Shown piece after piece: positions 1 to 6,747 of a stretch of 8,269 nt of DNA (positions are counted from its first letter, which is position 1; the number at the start of each line of letters is the position of its first letter). The translations under genes and the position numbers were made by a program. Location: positions 1 through 8,269 of the forward strand of contig CAJYBL010000058.1 of the NCBI GenBank assembly GCA_913064995.1. The letters are read 5' to 3'. The notes beneath the pieces were generated by a model. The model ran no database searches, was not told the DNA's origin, and was given only the letters and a program-made list of their open reading frames with translations. This stretch comes from an uncultured Alphaproteobacteria bacterium. Its GTDB lineage: Bacteria > Pseudomonadota > Alphaproteobacteria > Puniceispirillales > Puniceispirillaceae.

Positions 1-420
1 CGTAGGCTCTCGATCGCGGTTGCGCAACTTGAGCAGATGGGCATGTTGACGGCTACGTTTGCGGGCATGGTGATGGCGGCATCGAAACTGGCCGAGAAAA
101 TGGTCAACGCCGGATGGCGCGCGCCGGTTCATGCGCTTGTTGATGGTAATTTACTGCCTCCCGACATGCCGTTACCAGCAACTGCCCTGATTAAAGGGGA
201 CAGCCGGTCATTATCAATCGCAGCGGCGTCACTCATTGCCAAAACGTCGCGCGATCAAATTATGCAGGATCTTGCTTTGGTCTATCCTGATTATGGCTGG
301 GCAAGCAATATGGGTTATGGCACCAAGGCGCATCAGGCTGGCCTTGACCAATTTGGCCCCACACCGCATCACCGGCACAGCTTTAAGCCAATCCGCCGTT
401 ATCTTGATACTGGCGACTAA
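1..420 (+). CDS. rnhB: Ribonuclease HII, 3' part (5' end outside window)
   Basis: RNase HII nicks the RNA strand of RNA/DNA hybrids and starts removal of single ribonucleotides misincorporated into DNA; it is cytoplasmic. The reading frame is open from base 1, so the gene enters from the left and about 139 C-terminal residues are visible. Family signatures are the VDGN segment (Asp codon 142-144, matching the third carboxylate of the active site), KGD followed by SIAAASLIAKTSRD (Asp of KGD is the fourth carboxylate), and the C-terminal YGWASNMGYGT and FGPTPHHRHSF blocks that bind the hybrid. The N-terminal catalytic Asp-Glu pair lies outside the window. The protein ends normally at TAA 418-420 with no sign of damage. 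The next gene downstream on the same strand is ccrM, 236 bases away, so a shared transcript is possible but not shown. Confidence 0.95.
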   Translation, partial: RRLSIAVAQLEQMGMLTATFAGMVMAASKLAEKMVNAGWRAPVHALVDGNLLPPDMPLPATALIKGDSRSLSIAAASLIAKTSRDQIMQDLALVYPDYGWASNMGYGTKAHQAGLDQFGPTPHHRHSFKPIRRYLDTGD

Positions 421-571
421 AGCGCCGACACAGCAGTCACTTTTGATCATTTTTTGCGCCAAGACCGGTCTGGCGGCGGCCAAGCAGGATGCCCTTATCA
501 CAAGATAGGCATATTCATAGGCAGTTCAGCCACAATATATTGATATAGCTTTAAGAAAGCCTGATAAGTTG

Positions 572-600
572 TTGACTTATATTGATTCTGTGATTCTTTT
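572..600 (+). promoter_or_regulatory. Candidate ccrM control region with two GANTC sites
   Basis: Two GATTC pentamers lie at 584-588 and 592-596, within the 75 bases before the ccrM start. GANTC is the recognition sequence of CcrM, so the gene is preceded by two potential substrates of its own product. A TTGACT hexamer at 572-577 could be a -35 element. The matching -10 region, around 595-602, is poor (TCTTTT or TTTTAG), so the exact promoter is uncertain. If TTGACT is the -35, both GANTC sites sit between or beside the core elements, where methylation-sensing regulators of the GcrA type act in Caulobacter. The methyl-site pair is seen directly; its regulatory role is inferred from the Caulobacter ccrM gene, which also has two GANTC sites in its leader region. 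Confidence 0.45.
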
Positions 601-633
601 AGACAGTCAGCGCTGGCGCCTGGCTGGCGAAAG

Positions 634-660
634 ATGAATGAAATGGGCTTTGTCTGGTGA
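634..660 (+). other. Eight-codon ORF overlapping the ccrM start
   Basis: An ATG at 634 opens an 8-codon frame (MNEMGFVW) that ends at TGA 658-660. That stop overlaps the ccrM GTG start (657-659) as GTGA, the geometry used for termination-reinitiation coupling. A second in-frame ATG at 643 has a purine-rich AAAG 9 bases upstream. No strong Shine-Dalgarno sequence supports either ATG, so this could be chance. It is listed because ccrM itself lacks a clear ribosome binding site. Confidence 0.2.
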
Positions 661-1742
661 AAGTAAATCAAATTCTACAAGGCGATTGCATCGCCAAATT
701 GCGCCAAATTGCCGACCAGTCGGTTGATCTGGTTTTTGCTGATCCGCCGTATAATCTGCAATTGGCTGGTGATTTGTCGCGCCCCGATCAAACGCATGTC
801 GATGCAGTCACTGATGCGTGGGATAAATTTGATTCTTTTGCGGCTTATGATGCCTTTACCGCTGCTTGGTTAACCGAGGCACGCCGTGTGTTAAAGCCGG
901 ATGGTGCTGTTTGGGTGATTGGCAGCTATCACAATATTTTCCGCGTTGGCACGATTTTGCAGAATCTTGATTTCTGGGTGTTGAATGATGTGATCTGGCG
1001 CAAAACCAATCCAATGCCAAATTTCCGCGGGCGACGTTTTACCAATGCGCATGAAACGCTGATCTGGGCGGCAAAATCACAAAAATCGCGCCATGTGTTT
1101 AATTATGAAGCGATGAAGGCATTGAATGATGATGTCCAGATGCGCTCTGACTGGGAATTGCCGCTTTGCACAGGCAATGAACGGATCAAGGAAGATGGTA
1201 AAAAAGCCCATCCAACGCAAAAGCCTGAAAGTTTGCTAGCGCGGGTTATTTTGGCCTCGACTCGGCGTGGTGATGTGATTCTGGATCCGTTTTTTGGCAC
1301 TGGCACAACGGGTGCGGTTGCCAAAAGGTTGAACCGTAACTTCATCGGCATCGAACAAAATTCTGGCTATGTCAAAATTGCCAAAACAAGATTGGCCGCT
1401 GTTACGCCAATTGCCTCGGATGATCTGTTGGAAACAACCCCGCGGCGTGCCTTGCCAAAGGTGCCGTTTGGCAATTTGATCGAACATGGATTATTAAAGC
1501 CGGGCGACCGTCTGTTTGACGCCAAGAAACGGTTTCAGGCCAAGGTGCGCGCCGATGGCTCGCTCTTGACCGACCAGAAACAAACAGGGTCAATTCACGC
1601 CCTTGGCGCACAGCTTCAAGGGCTGCCATCATGTAATGGCTGGAGTTTCTGGCATGTCGAGCGTGATGGTAAACCGGTTTTGATCGACCAGCTTCGTGAA
1701 AAGCTGCGCGAAGAAATCTACCCGTCAAACCCGCAATCTTAA
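657..1742 (+). CDS. ccrM: Cell-cycle-regulated DNA adenine methyltransferase CcrM (GANTC)
   Basis: This 361-residue protein should transfer a methyl group from S-adenosylmethionine to N6 of adenine in GANTC. CcrM acts as an orphan, cell-cycle-timed methyltransferase in alphaproteobacteria. Catalytic motif IV is DPPY (residues 29-32) and the AdoMet-binding motif I is DPFFGTG (residues 210-216), the order expected for beta-class N6-adenine enzymes. The segment after about residue 270 (GNLIEHGLLKPGD to the end) is the RAMA domain typical of CcrM, and total length is close to Caulobacter CcrM (358). The start is GTG 657: the frame is closed by TGA at 639-641 and there is no in-frame ATG between that stop and motif IV. 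No good Shine-Dalgarno precedes it. No restriction endonuclease gene lies next to it, which fits an orphan enzyme. Target specificity is inferred from family membership. Confidence 0.95.
   Translation: MKVNQILQGDCIAKLRQIADQSVDLVFADPPYNLQLAGDLSRPDQTHVDAVTDAWDKFDSFAAYDAFTAAWLTEARRVLKPDGAVWVIGSYHNIFRVGTILQNLDFWVLNDVIWRKTNPMPNFRGRRFTNAHETLIWAAKSQKSRHVFNYEAMKALNDDVQMRSDWELPLCTGNERIKEDGKKAHPTQKPESLLARVILASTRRGDVILDPFFGTGTTGAVAKRLNRNFIGIEQNSGYVKIAKTRLAAVTPIASDDLLETTPRRALPKVPFGNLIEHGLLKPGDRLFDAKKRFQAKVRADGSLLTDQKQTGSIHALGAQLQGLPSCNGWSFWHVERDGKPVLIDQLREKLREEIYPSNPQS
692..711 (+). repeat. Perfect 10-base tandem repeat inside ccrM
   Basis: CGCCAAATTG occurs twice back to back (692-701 and 702-711) within codons 12-19 of ccrM. 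Because the unit is not a multiple of three, gain or loss of a copy would shift the frame before the catalytic motif. Two copies is too few to suggest active phase variation. Confidence 0.6.
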
Positions 1743-1744
1743 CC

Positions 1745-1770
1745 GGCCTTTATTGGACATGAAAAAGGCC
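1745..1770. terminator. Hairpin between convergent ccrM and glcB, possible terminator
   Basis: GGCCTTT (1745-1751) and AAAGGCC (1764-1770) form a perfect 7-bp stem with a 12-base loop, two bases after the ccrM stop codon and 47 bases beyond the glcB stop codon. Its place between convergent genes suits a shared transcript end. There is no clear U-run after the stem in either direction, so intrinsic termination is uncertain and it may only protect the 3' end. Confidence 0.35.
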
Positions 1771-1817
1771 ATGAAGCATTGCCGCGTCACAGCCTGTTTC
1801 GCGTTTTGTCAGAGTCT

Positions 1818-3986
1818 TTACGCCGCTTTGGCTTGCGCCTTTTTTTCCAACCTGCGCGCGTGTAAAACCGGTTCGGTATAGCCTGATGGCTGCTCAATGC
1901 CTTTAAAGACAAGATCAAGCGCTGCTTGAAAGGCAATTGACTCGTCAAAATGCCCAGCCATTGGTTCATAAGATACGTCACCGGCATTTTGTGCATCGAC
2001 GACAGCCGCCATTTCCTTCATCACTTCCATAACAAGATCGGCATCACAGATTTTATGGTGAAGCCAATTGGCAATATGCTGCGATGAAATCCGCAAAGTG
2101 GCGCGGTCTTCCATCAAACCAACATTGTGAATATCGGGCACTTTCGAACAGCCAACACCCTGATCAATCCAGCGAACGACATAGCCAAGAATGCCTTGGG
2201 CATTATTGCGCAATTCAGCGCGGATATCTTCATCTGACCAATTTGGACGGCTGGCAACGGGGATCGACAGAATATCTGACCGGCTGGCGCGTGCCTTTCC
2301 GGTCAATTCGGCCTGACGTTTGGCAACATTAACCTCATGATAATGCAAGGCATGCAATGTGGCGGCCGTTGGTGATGGCACCCAGGCGCAATTGGCACCG
2401 GCTTTTGGATGGCCAATCTTCTGGGTAATCATATCGGCCATCAAATCTGGCATGGCCCACATGCCTTTGCCAATTTGTGCCTTGCCCGAAAATCCACAAG
2501 CAAGCCCAATATCGACATTCCAATCTTCATAGGCTGAAATCCACGCTGCGGCTTTCATATCGCCTTTGCGGATCATCGCGCCAGCATACATTGATGTGTG
2601 AATCTCATCGCCGGTGCGATCAAGGAATCCGGTATTGATAAAGGCAACGCGTGATTTTGCCGCCCGGATACATTCTTTCAAATTAACCGTGGTGCGGCGC
2701 TCTTCATCCATGATGCCAATTTTGATTGTATTGGCGGGAAGCTGCAAAAGCTGTTCGACCATATCAAAGGTTTCAACAGCAAAAGCCACTTCATCGGGAC
2801 CGTGCATTTTAGGCTTTACAACATAAATTGAACCTGCTGGTGAATTTTGCTTGCTGGCAAAATCAGGCAGTGCTGCGGCGACTGAAATAAAAGCATCTAA
2901 AATCCCTTCGGGAATTTCACTCCCATCAGATAAAAGCACGGCTGGATTGCTCATCAAATGTCCAACATTGCGAACCAGCATCAATGCCCGTCCGCGCAGC
3001 GTTTGGCGGTTGCCATCAGCGGTGATAAAGCTTTTATCGTCATTCAATTTGCGATCCATGATTTCATCATTCTTGGTGAAACTCGCGGTCAAGGTTCCGC
3101 GCATGATCTTGTTCCAATTGCGATAGGCAAGAACCTTATCTTCAGCATCAACCGCGGCAATTGAATCTTCAAGATCAATAATGCTTGTCAGTGCTGATTC
3201 AACCATCACATCATTTATATGCGCTGCATCACCGGTACCAATGGCGCCTTTGGCATCGATGATAATTTCAAGATGAAGCCCGTTCTTGATCAGGATAATG
3301 CTGCTTGGTGCATCGGCTTTGCCGGTATAACCGACAAATTGGTCATGATCGCCAAGGCCTGTATGGCCATCACCCATTGCCACGACAAGCGATCCATCGA
3401 CAATGGCAAAACCGGTTACATCATTCCAGCTGCCCTTTGCCAGCGGTGTTGACTTATTCAGAAGATCACGAGCAAAGGCAATGACTTTATTGCCACGAGC
3501 TGGATTATAGCTGTTCGTTTTTTCGGCACCATCTGCGTCACTAATCGCATCGGTTCCGTATAGCGCGTCATAAAGACTACCCCAACGTGCATTGGCGGCG
3601 TTCAGTGAATAGCGTGCATTGGTAATTGGTACGACAAGCTGGGGGCCGGCAATGGTGGCAATTTCTGGATCAACATTGCTGGTTTCAATTTCGAAATCGC
3701 CGCTATCTGCATGAAGATAGCCAATGTCACTTAAAAATGACTCATAGGCGACTGGATCAATGCCGTCATTGCCATGCGCCTTTAGCCAGTCATTAATCTG
3801 GTTTTGAAGCCTTGTTCTTGTTTCCAAAAGCGCATGATTTTTTGGTGCGAGTTGATGCGCCGCCTGATCAAAACCGTTCCAGAAATCCACAGGCGTTATG
3901 TTGGTACCAGGAAGAATTTCGTCATTTACTAAATCATAAAGAACCGTGGCAATGGTTAAACCGCCATGGATGGTAACATCTGACAT
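1818..3986 (-). CDS. glcB: Malate synthase G
   Basis: Malate synthase condenses glyoxylate with acetyl-CoA to give malate and CoA, feeding two-carbon compounds into the TCA cycle; the G isoform is a large cytosolic monomer. From ATG 3986 the protein has 722 residues, nearly the 723 of E. coli GlcB. Family blocks are RNVGHLMSNP, VKPKMHGPDEVAF, DEERR (residues 427-431), GFLDRTGDE, GKGMWAMPDLMADM, WVPSPTAATLHALHYHE, GCSKVPDIHNV and MEDRATLRISSQHIANW. By comparison with E. coli, Glu428 and Asp456 are the likely Mg2+ ligands, Asp627 the catalytic base and Cys613 the oxidation-prone cysteine. A TTG 24 bases further upstream would add 8 residues, but the ATG has GGAG 6 bases before it and gives the family N-terminus. 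It lies 195 bases downstream of the mutase gene on the same strand, probably with its own promoter. No isocitrate lyase gene is visible here. Confidence 0.97.
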   Translation of the reverse strand: MSDVTIHGGLTIATVLYDLVNDEILPGTNITPVDFWNGFDQAAHQLAPKNHALLETRTRLQNQINDWLKAHGNDGIDPVAYESFLSDIGYLHADSGDFEIETSNVDPEIATIAGPQLVVPITNARYSLNAANARWGSLYDALYGTDAISDADGAEKTNSYNPARGNKVIAFARDLLNKSTPLAKGSWNDVTGFAIVDGSLVVAMGDGHTGLGDHDQFVGYTGKADAPSSIILIKNGLHLEIIIDAKGAIGTGDAAHINDVMVESALTSIIDLEDSIAAVDAEDKVLAYRNWNKIMRGTLTASFTKNDEIMDRKLNDDKSFITADGNRQTLRGRALMLVRNVGHLMSNPAVLLSDGSEIPEGILDAFISVAAALPDFASKQNSPAGSIYVVKPKMHGPDEVAFAVETFDMVEQLLQLPANTIKIGIMDEERRTTVNLKECIRAAKSRVAFINTGFLDRTGDEIHTSMYAGAMIRKGDMKAAAWISAYEDWNVDIGLACGFSGKAQIGKGMWAMPDLMADMITQKIGHPKAGANCAWVPSPTAATLHALHYHEVNVAKRQAELTGKARASRSDILSIPVASRPNWSDEDIRAELRNNAQGILGYVVRWIDQGVGCSKVPDIHNVGLMEDRATLRISSQHIANWLHHKICDADLVMEVMKEMAAVVDAQNAGDVSYEPMAGHFDESIAFQAALDLVFKGIEQPSGYTEPVLHARRLEKKAQAKAA

Positions 3987-4010
3987 TATTTGCTCCGCTT
4001 CAGCAGGCAA

Positions 4011-4028
4011 CCCGTGAAGTTCATCGGG
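4011..4028 (-). promoter_or_regulatory. Small hairpin in the glcB leader
   Basis: CCCG TGA and TCA T CGGG form a 7-bp stem with one bulged base and a 3-base loop, 25 bases before the glcB ATG and about 14 bases before its GGAG ribosome binding site. It could affect translation or transcript stability. No T-run follows, so it is not an attenuator of the usual type. The rest of the 3987-4181 gap shows no gene and no convincing promoter hexamers. Confidence 0.2.
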
Positions 4029-4181
4029 AAGGGGGGTATGGGTGAATTTTGTTCATCATTAACCGAAGCAGCCGGTCGTTTCAAGTTGCAAGGCGCGTGT
4101 TTTGCTGGAAATAGTTGTATTTCGTGGGTAGATTTTTCGGTAATTGGTTTTTGATGACCAAACTGTCTATGGCGGCTGGTT

Positions 4182-5567
4182 TTACGGCCGCTGCCATGTT
4201 AGCCCAGCACCAGCCAGTGCGTCCTCGATTTGACCAACAAGCGTGTTTAGAATTTCGGGTGTTTTGCCCTCGGCCCGCGCGACAAGTGCCGCCTCGGTGT
4301 TTGAGGCTCGAACAAGCCACCAGCCATCATCATTTCGCACTCTTACGCCATCAATAAGGTTTAGCCTTTCTTCGCCAAAACGTGTTTTTGCTTCAGTGGC
4401 GAGCCGGTCAATGACACCGAATTTCTGATCATCAGGGCAATCAATGCGTAATTCAGGCGTTGCATGTTGTGGCGGCAGGCTATCAACAAAATCGGTGATG
4501 CTTTGACCGGTCTTGGCCATCTGACAAAGAACGCGAAGGCCAACATAAAGCGCATCATCAAATCCGTAAAACCCGTCTTTGATGAAAATATGCCCTGACA
4601 TTTCACCGGCCAATGGTGCGTTGATTTCGGCCATTCGGGTTTTCATATGGCTATGTCCGGTTTTCCAGATTTGCGCATCGCCACCAGCCGCGGCGATCAA
4701 GGCCATTGCCATATCGGATGATTTCACATCGAGAATAACCGGCGCACCTGCATGCCGTGCCAAAATATCACGTGCCAGAAAAGCGGTTAAGAAATCCCCC
4801 GGTACTTGACGGCCTTTGGCATCGACAATGCCAATCCGGTCGCCGTCCCCATCAAAGCCGATACCAAGATCTGCGCCAGCATCGGCAACAGCTTTTCGCA
4901 AAATGGCCAAAGTTTCGGGATCAACAGGGTTGGGGTGATGATTGGGAAATGAGCCATCAATATCGCCAAACAGGACTTTGTGATTGCCACTGATTTTCTG
5001 TATTGCGGCAATTGTCGCTGGCCCTGATGCGCCATTGCCACAATCCCAAATCACGGTGAAATCGCCGGTATTGGCATCGGCAATCAGGCGGCTGATATAA
5101 TCGTCAAAAATCGGCACTTCGCTGTGGCTACCCCCTTCTTGAAGGGCGGATCCATTGGCGCTGATGGCACCAAGGTCTTGAATATCATCACCAAAGAAAA
5201 CTGTGCCATCCATCACCATTTTAAACCCGTTATGCGTTGGCGGGTTATGCGATCCGGTTACTTGAATGGCGGCGTTGGCGTTAAGGGTGACACCAGCATA
5301 ATAAAGCATCGGTGTGGGGCCACATCCAATATCACTAACCCGCGCCCCGCCGGCAACCAAACCATCGCAAAGCGCTGCCGCCAAAGCGGGTGATGATAAT
5401 CGTCCATCACGGCCAACCGCAACATGATTGCCATAGCCGCGTTGGCGAAGACAGGCCGCAAAAGCAATGCCAATGGCCTTTGCATCACTCAGAGTCAATG
5501 TCTCATCAACAATGCCGCGAATGTCATAGGCGCGTAAAATGCTTGGATGAAAAACATGCTTTGTCAT
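4182..5567 (-). CDS. manB: Phosphomannomutase/phosphoglucomutase (AlgC/ManB type)
   Basis: This alpha-D-phosphohexomutase interconverts the 6- and 1-phosphates of glucose or mannose, supplying glucose-1-phosphate to GalU or mannose-1-phosphate for GDP-mannose. From ATG 5567 it has 461 residues, against 463 for Pseudomonas AlgC. The four active-site loops are present: TGSHNPP with the phosphoserine at Ser106, the metal-binding DGDGDR at 239-244, the sugar-binding GEMSGH with Glu322, and the phosphate-binding RASNTE at 420-425. The N-terminal LRAYDIRG is also typical. The frame extends 14 codons upstream to a TTG at 5609, but ATG 5567 has AAAGG 7 bases before it and gives the normal N-terminus. 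galU lies 95 bases upstream on the same strand with no terminator visible between them, so co-transcription is likely. Glucose versus mannose preference cannot be settled from sequence; the neighbours favour glucose. Confidence 0.95.
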   Translation of the reverse strand: MTKHVFHPSILRAYDIRGIVDETLTLSDAKAIGIAFAACLRQRGYGNHVAVGRDGRLSSPALAAALCDGLVAGGARVSDIGCGPTPMLYYAGVTLNANAAIQVTGSHNPPTHNGFKMVMDGTVFFGDDIQDLGAISANGSALQEGGSHSEVPIFDDYISRLIADANTGDFTVIWDCGNGASGPATIAAIQKISGNHKVLFGDIDGSFPNHHPNPVDPETLAILRKAVADAGADLGIGFDGDGDRIGIVDAKGRQVPGDFLTAFLARDILARHAGAPVILDVKSSDMAMALIAAAGGDAQIWKTGHSHMKTRMAEINAPLAGEMSGHIFIKDGFYGFDDALYVGLRVLCQMAKTGQSITDFVDSLPPQHATPELRIDCPDDQKFGVIDRLATEAKTRFGEERLNLIDGVRVRNDDGWWLVRASNTEAALVARAEGKTPEILNTLVGQIEDALAGAGLTWQRP

Positions 5568-5662
5568 GTGAATGCCTTTGATCGAAATCTTTGCTGATGG
5601 AGTCGGCAATAGCGCAATGCGTCAGAACAACATCTTATGCCGACCCGTTATGATGCGGGGGT

Positions 5663-6523
5663 TTAAGATATCACCATGCGGTTTTTAATCCAACTTGCAA
5701 GCGGTTCGGCAAGATCATCGCGCGACATGGCAAAGGCGATATTGGCCTGTAAAAAACCGATTTTTGATCCGCAATCAAACCGTTCGCCTGAAAAACGAAA
5801 TCCATGGAATGGCACTTTGCCAATCTGGCGCGCCAGCGCATCGGTCAATTGCACTTCGTTACCGGCGCCGCGATCTTGCGTGCCAAGCTGGGCGAAAACC
5901 TCTGATTCAATGATATAGCGGCCAACAACACCAATATTTGATGGGGCATTTGCCGGCTCAGGTTTTTCAACAAGCCCTGATACTTCGATAAGCTGTCCAT
6001 GATCGGCACCGGGGGTGATGATTCCATAAGAGCCGGTTTCAGATTTTGGAACATCCATAACCGCAACCATGTTGCCGCCTTGATATGATGCCACCATTTC
6101 AGCCAGACAACTTGAACCAAGGATCAAATCATCAGCCAGAAGAACGGCAACCGGTTCATCATGGATCAAATGACGCGCGCACCAAACAGCATGGCCAAGA
6201 CCAGCCGGTTCTTGCTGGCGAACATAGGCCACGGTTCCCGGTTCGTGAATCATGCCGCGCACGGTTTCGAGTGCGGCTGCCTTGCCCTTGGCAAAAAGCG
6301 TTTCTTCCAATTCAAAGGAATGATCGAAATGATCTTCAATGGCGGTTTTGTTACGACCGGTTACAAAGATGAATTCCTCAATACCGGCGGCTGCGGCTTC
6401 TTCGACGGCATATTGGATTAACGGCTTATCAACAACGGGAAGCATTTCCTTTGGCAGCGCCTTTGTGGCTGGCAAAAATCGTGTGCCAAGTCCGCCAACG
6501 GGGAAAATCGCTTTTTTGATCAT
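5663..6523 (-). CDS. galU: UTP-glucose-1-phosphate uridylyltransferase
   Basis: GalU joins UTP and glucose-1-phosphate to make UDP-glucose and pyrophosphate, in the cytosol. The protein is 286 residues, usual for bacterial GalU. The nucleotide-binding signature GGLGTRFLPATK is at residues 10-21, followed by PKEMLPVVDKPLIQYAVEEA; VLLADDL carries Asp131-Asp132 at the metal/nucleotide site, and VEKP is at 185-188. The start ATG 6523 is preceded by AAGGA at 9 bases. It is the first gene of a leftward group with the phosphohexomutase 95 bases downstream, and is divergent from ugd, which uses its product. The related dTDP-glucose (RmlA) and CTP enzymes are less likely given the full GalU signatures. 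Confidence 0.96.
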   Translation of the reverse strand: MIKKAIFPVGGLGTRFLPATKALPKEMLPVVDKPLIQYAVEEAAAAGIEEFIFVTGRNKTAIEDHFDHSFELEETLFAKGKAAALETVRGMIHEPGTVAYVRQQEPAGLGHAVWCARHLIHDEPVAVLLADDLILGSSCLAEMVASYQGGNMVAVMDVPKSETGSYGIITPGADHGQLIEVSGLVEKPEPANAPSNIGVVGRYIIESEVFAQLGTQDRGAGNEVQLTDALARQIGKVPFHGFRFSGERFDCGSKIGFLQANIAFAMSRDDLAEPLASWIKNRMVIS

Positions 6524-6555
6524 TGGTGCTGTTCCTTAAAATGCGGCTGATCGAA

Positions 6556-6571
6556 ATGGTGACGCCACCAT
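6556..6571 (-). promoter_or_regulatory. Hairpin in the galU leader
   Basis: ATGGTG (6556-6561) and CACCAT (6566-6571) are a perfect 6-bp inverted repeat around a 4-base loop, 33 bases upstream of the galU ATG. If the galU transcript starts further upstream, this would fold in its 5' leader; otherwise it could be a protein site. A weak galU promoter candidate lies upstream on the same strand (TTTCAC, 17 bases, TATTTT, around 6597-6625). Confidence 0.25.
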
Positions 6572-6685
6572 CACAAAGGCTTACTCTGCGGCGGTAAAAT
6601 AGGTCAAGTTACCTTTGCGTGAAACTTTGCCATAAAAAATGCAAAAATCCTAATTGATGATAATTCTTGCCGCCTGCCCAAACTC

Positions 6686-6699
6686 TTTGATTGATCAAA
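6686..6699. promoter_or_regulatory. Inverted repeat, possible operator in the galU/ugd divergent region
   Basis: TTTGAT (6686-6691) and ATCAAA (6694-6699) are a perfect 6-bp inverted repeat with a 2-base spacer. A third ATCAAA copy lies at 6715-6720, 21 bases (two helical turns) further on. The repeat overlaps the -35 of the candidate ugd promoter, where a repressor would act. The regulator is unknown. Confidence 0.35.
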
Positions 6700-6719
6700 T
6701 TTTGCCTGCCTGTTATCAA
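6691..6719 (+). promoter_or_regulatory. Candidate sigma-70 promoter of ugd
   Basis: TTGATC (6691-6696) and TATCAA (6714-6719) are separated by 17 bases; each matches 4 of 6 consensus positions. A start near 6726 would give a leader of about 22 bases to the ugd GTG. This is the best-spaced pair I see on the plus strand of the divergent region. Confidence 0.4.
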
Positions 6720-6747
6720 ACTTGGGGCGATCATAGGAATCAATATT

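Noticed and set aside
462..471. Perfect 10-base palindrome AGACCGGTCT after rnhB
   Set aside because: It extends imperfectly on both sides but has no T-run and no promoter elements next to it; too short to call a terminator or operator.
548..560. Small hairpin GCTTT-AAG-AAAGC between rnhB and ccrM
   Set aside because: A 5-bp, mostly A-T stem with no T-tract is expected often by chance.
551..565. Possible CtrA box (TTAA, 7 bases, TGAT) upstream of ccrM
   Set aside because: The second half matches TTAA at only two of four positions, so it is not distinguishable from chance, although CtrA does control ccrM in Caulobacter.
657..1742. ccrM as the methylase of a restriction-modification or phage-defence system
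   Set aside because: No restriction endonuclease or defence gene is adjacent, the RAMA domain and length match the orphan CcrM type, and the rnhB neighbour is housekeeping.
3987..4010. N-terminal extension of glcB to a TTG at 4010
   Set aside because: The added 8 residues are not part of the family, and the extension covers the GGAG ribosome binding site of the ATG at 3986.
4170..4198. GC-rich imperfect stem over the stop codon of the phosphohexomutase gene as a terminator
   Set aside because: The stem pairs with bulges and is not followed by a T-run on the minus strand.
5568..5609. N-terminal extension of the phosphohexomutase to a TTG at 5609
   Set aside because: The ATG at 5567 has a well-spaced AAAGG and yields the usual N-terminus; the extension has no family support.
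5643..5662. CCCG/CGGG stem just after the galU stop codon as a terminator
   Set aside because: Only four solid base pairs and no T-tract; it is more likely that galU and the mutase are read together.
6691..6747. N-terminal extension of ugd to a TTG at 6691
   Set aside because: It would place 19 extra residues before the Rossmann motif and runs through the candidate promoter and the AGGA ribosome binding site.
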